In this document: piece by piece, positions 61,900 to 64,000 of the stretch | How the letters are laid out: each line of letters opens with the position of its first letter | Position numbering within the stretch: position 1 is the first letter of the stretch | NCBI RefSeq assembly: GCF_014194695.1 | Contig: NZ_JACIAH010000001.1 | Location: 186,001 to 250,000, forward strand | Source: Rhizobium sp. BK399 | Lineage (GTDB): Bacteria > Pseudomonadota > Alphaproteobacteria > Rhizobiales > Rhizobiaceae | DNA: 64,000 nucleotides | Reading direction: 5' to 3' | Notes under the pieces: model-generated | Database searches by the model: none | Told to the model about the DNA's origin: nothing | The model's input: the letters and a program-made list of their open reading frames with translations, nothing else | Made by a program: the position numbers and the translations under genes

Positions 61900-62613
61900 T
61901 CAATCCGCCGGCTCCGAATTACCCAATTCATTCAATACCTCAGCGGCAAGAGCTCGGGTAATCTTAGTGCCTCTGGAAAGGGCAAGTCGATCAAGCCTGT
62001 CGACGATCGTCTGGGCCGCATTCAGGGATCGCTCCATCCGGTTAACGATATAGAGGACCAGTTTGTCATCAATATAAAGCTGTCGGTCGGCGAACAGCTT
62101 TACAATCACCTGGGACAGCAGTTCCTCATCCGGCTCACCGATCTCGACGACCGTCGCCGCCTTCAGACGCGAGCGCAAATCCGCCAGTTCGACGGGCCAC
62201 GACATCGGCCAAAGGCGGCTCGTCATGAGAAGGCTGTGACCGTTTTCGCGCACACTGTTGATGACGTGAAAGAGTTCGTTGTCGTCGAAGCCAAGCCGAT
62301 CGACATCCTCGAACAGGACCGGCCCATTGGCTGCATCGACGGCCGCGTTGGCGCCCGCCTTCGGATGAATCTCAATAGCACCGCTGTGATCCTTCCAGAT
62401 GTTCGCGAGGTGCGACTTTCCGGAACCCACGGGGCCTGCGAGGATCACGACGGGCGAAGGCCAGTTCGGCCACGCATCGACGATCGACACGGCTGCCGCC
62501 AGCCGTTCGGAGATCAACAGATCATCACGCCCCGTTGCGGCATCGTGCGAAAAGGCCAAGGGAAGCTGCTCGACGGCATTGCGCCTTGGACCAGCATTTT
62601 TCACATCAGTCAT
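61900..62613 (-). CDS. hdaA: DnaA-related replication regulator HdaA
   Basis: A 237-residue protein related to the AAA+ part of DnaA, with no DNA-binding domain IV. It has a Walker A motif GPVGSGKS (60-67) and a Walker B-like VLFEDVDRLG. The N-terminal QLPLAF (16-21) is a beta-clamp-binding motif, as in Hda, where it tethers the protein to the sliding clamp to inactivate DnaA-ATP after initiation. In Caulobacter HdaA has that role. It overlaps the permease gene by 4 bp (ATGA) and lies next to ppk, an arrangement shared by many alphaproteobacteria. Confidence 0.93.
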   Translation of the reverse strand: MTDVKNAGPRRNAVEQLPLAFSHDAATGRDDLLISERLAAAVSIVDAWPNWPSPVVILAGPVGSGKSHLANIWKDHSGAIEIHPKAGANAAVDAANGPVLFEDVDRLGFDDNELFHVINSVRENGHSLLMTSRLWPMSWPVELADLRSRLKAATVVEIGEPDEELLSQVIVKLFADRQLYIDDKLVLYIVNRMERSLNAAQTIVDRLDRLALSRGTKITRALAAEVLNELGNSEPAD

Positions 62614-63731
62614 TTGGGATCAGCTTTTGTCTTCCTGATCTGGCCGGTCTTTGCCGTGCCAGCATAAAGATCGCTTTGAAGGTAACGCGAAAGCGCAAAA
62701 CGAACAAGCACACCAACCGCGGCGGCGGCGGGCACCGCGACCAGGAGCCCGACGAAACCAAAGAGTGCGCCGAAGGCAAACAGCGCAAACATCAGCCATA
62801 CGGGGTGCAGGCCGACGCTGTGGCCAACAAGCTTCGGCTGCAGGATATTGCCTTCCATGAACTGGCCGCTGAAGAAGACCGCAAGCACGGCGCCAACCCA
62901 GAGATAGTCGGGCCAGAACTGGACGATGGCAACGCCGACGGCAAGAACGAGGCCGACCAGCGAACCGACATAGGGGATGAAGCTGATCATTCCCGCGAAG
63001 AGGCCGATCAACAGGCCGAAGTTCAACCCGATCAGCGACAAGCCGACGGCGTACCAGATCCCGAGGATAAGGCAGAGCGACCCTTGGCCGCGGATGAACC
63101 CGGCAATCGCCTGGTCGATCTCACGCATGATCTGATGGACGTTGGCCACATAGTCACGCGGAATATACTGATCGACCTTGGCGATCATGCGATCCCAATC
63201 CAGCAGCATATAGAAGGCCACAACGGGCGTGACGATCATCAGCGAGATGACATTGACCACGGCAAGGCCGGAACTCCAGACCTGACCGAACAGACCGGTG
63301 AGCAATCCAAACCCCTGTGACAGGATTTCCGAGAAGTTGTTCTTGATCGTGCCGAGCTGGCTCCTCACCCAATCCGGCATGAGGGAATTCTGGGACTGTA
63401 TGATGAAGGTCTGCAACTGATCGATGTAACCCGGTAGACGGCCAGCAAAATCGCTGAACTGGCTCGCCAAAACCGGAATCAGTATCATCAATGCGAGTAC
63501 GATAATGACGACGAACGCAATCAGGATGACGACCGTCGCCATCAGGCGGCTGAGACCGAGGCGCTCGAGCCGGTCGGCAATCGGGTCAAGGAAGTAGGCC
63601 AATGCCATCCCCGCCAGGAACGGCAGCAGGATCGAGCTGAAGAGGAAAAGGAAGCCAATAAAGAAGGCGAGCACGATCAGCCAGAAGATCACCTGGCGCT
63701 TCAGACCTGCCCCGCTAACCTGCTGTGGCAT
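62610..63731 (-). CDS. AI-2E family (PerM-type) membrane permease
   Basis: A 373-residue membrane protein with about eight helices of the AI-2E transporter family: an N-terminal pair of helices followed by FLFSSILLPFLAGMALAYFL, a central amphipathic region, VTPVVAFYMLLDWDRM and FIPYVGSLVGLVLAVGVAIV, with EGNILQPKLVGHSVGLHPVW near the end. Members export small molecules or act as sodium/proton antiporters; the substrate here is unknown. The ATG at 63731 has GGGGAATG upstream; an extension to 63821 is open. It is the first gene before hdaA and diverges from purM. Confidence 0.9.
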   Translation of the reverse strand: MPQQVSGAGLKRQVIFWLIVLAFFIGFLFLFSSILLPFLAGMALAYFLDPIADRLERLGLSRLMATVVILIAFVVIIVLALMILIPVLASQFSDFAGRLPGYIDQLQTFIIQSQNSLMPDWVRSQLGTIKNNFSEILSQGFGLLTGLFGQVWSSGLAVVNVISLMIVTPVVAFYMLLDWDRMIAKVDQYIPRDYVANVHQIMREIDQAIAGFIRGQGSLCLILGIWYAVGLSLIGLNFGLLIGLFAGMISFIPYVGSLVGLVLAVGVAIVQFWPDYLWVGAVLAVFFSGQFMEGNILQPKLVGHSVGLHPVWLMFALFAFGALFGFVGLLVAVPAAAAVGVLVRFALSRYLQSDLYAGTAKTGQIRKTKADPK

Positions 63732-63880
63732 CACATTCCCCGCTGATCGACTGTCTCGATTTTTTGCATCATAGCGATGCAACCTTTCGAGCACATAGGA
63801 TGTGGCCGAGAGAATGGTCAACCCCGGCGCTAAAAATCGAGAGAGCCCGCGTCAATTGAGCGGGAAATTGGGGCTTTTTC

Positions 63881-63917
63881 CATGCAATCCCTTGCATGTA
63901 GGCCCGTGTCATGCAAT
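63881..63917. promoter_or_regulatory. CATGCAA repeats in the permease-purM intergenic region
   Basis: CATGCAA (63881-63887) and TTGCATG (63892-63898) form a perfect 7-bp dyad with spacer TCCC, and a third CATGCAAT copy lies at 63910-63917, all 60-97 bp before purM. This is a likely operator cluster for the divergent promoter region. No regulator can be named from the sequence. Confidence 0.5.
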
Positions 63918-63977
63918 GGCGACCCGCATATCGAGGCGGTGACATTTCCCGCCCGCGCACAGCCATCGGAGAGCAGC

Positions 63978-64000
63978 ATGAGCCAGTCTGGAAAAAACGG
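63978..64000 (+). CDS. purM: Start of phosphoribosylformylglycinamidine cyclo-ligase (cut by window edge)
   Basis: Only the first 23 bases are present: ATG after GGAGAGCAGC, encoding MSQSGKN plus a partial codon. The start sequence and the position divergent from the AI-2E permease-hdaA-ppk genes match purM of Rhizobiaceae, which begins in the same way. purM acts in the fifth step of de novo purine synthesis. The identification rests on seven residues and gene order, so it needs the rest of the gene. Confidence 0.6.

Overview
The window is a chromosomal segment of an alphaproteobacterium, most likely a member of the Rhizobiaceae (Rhizobium, Agrobacterium or Ensifer type). The indicators are an RNase E with a long acidic insert in its S1 domain, the ihfA-fabH-plsX-DUF177 and glyA-nrdR-ribD-ribE-ribH-nusB gene orders, an LdtR-type MarR regulator near a YcbB-like L,D-transpeptidase, a DnaA-related HdaA next to ppk and ppx, a DUF6163 gene beside hemB, and a leucyl/arginyl-tRNA-protein transferase. 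The genus call is inference. Almost everything is core genome. I see no insertion sequence, integrase, phage gene, CRISPR array or rRNA, and only one tRNA (Pro, anticodon GGG).

Layout. 1-8.2 kb: cell-wall genes mrcA (cut by the window edge) and amiC, then rne with a structured leader, a NYN-LOTUS protein tail-to-tail with rne, and heme A synthase ctaA. 8.3-17.1 kb: a small membrane protein, then a polysaccharide cluster made of a GNAT/CelD-like acyltransferase, a Wzz/ExoP-like chain-length protein whose ATPase motifs are degenerate, a Wza-like export lipoprotein, a GT4 glycosyltransferase, a WcaJ/ExoY-type initiating transferase, a Wzy/O-antigen-ligase-like polymerase and a translationally coupled XRE-type helix-turn-helix protein. 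It resembles the rhizobial unipolar polysaccharide (upp) loci. 17.1-20 kb: small hypothetical genes, tRNA-Pro, a candidate sRNA, a small lipoprotein, a CAP-domain protein and a zinc-ribbon protein.

20-28.2 kb: a HAD phosphatase; a minus-strand group of MerR regulator, ihfA, fabH, plsX, DUF177 and a Cbp3-like ubiquinol-cytochrome c chaperone; then bamE and the K+-independent proton pyrophosphatase hppA. 28.4-34.7 kb: nusB and ribH, then three plus-strand genes (small secreted protein, cupin, GNAT) that separate them from ribE, ribD, nrdR and glyA. 34.8-38.7 kb: a Tat-exported L,D-transpeptidase, a glycosyltransferase, ldtR and DUF6163. 38.8-42.6 kb: hemB, an RDD membrane protein, bpt, an EamA exporter and an AHSA1/SRPBCC protein. 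42.8-50.3 kb: parC, a periplasmic protein of unknown function, a divergent TetR/serine-hydrolase pair and aspS. 50.5-58 kb: multicopper oxidase, RNase D (preceded by a seven-codon leader ORF), a membrane class III nucleotidyl cyclase, a phytase-like esterase domain protein, a YdeI/OmdA protein, a second EamA exporter and a 55-residue protein. 58-64 kb: ppx, ppk, hdaA and an AI-2E-family permease, with the first codons of purM diverging at the right edge.

How the genes work together. Several groups are coherent: peptidoglycan synthesis and remodelling (mrcA, amiC, ldtP, ldtR), polysaccharide assembly by a Wzx/Wzy-like route (no flippase is visible in the window), fatty acid and phospholipid initiation (fabH, plsX), riboflavin synthesis (ribD, ribE, ribH), RNA turnover (rne, rnd, NYN protein), and polyphosphate turnover beside DnaA control. 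The most interesting sequence-level signals are the catalytically degenerate Wzz-kinase, the tiny ORF that appears to drive translation of rnd, an sRNA-like element upstream of tRNA-Pro, the hairpin immediately before the hppA ribosome-binding site, and several strong dyads in promoters. None amounts to a clearly new defence or mobile system; I saw no evidence for one.
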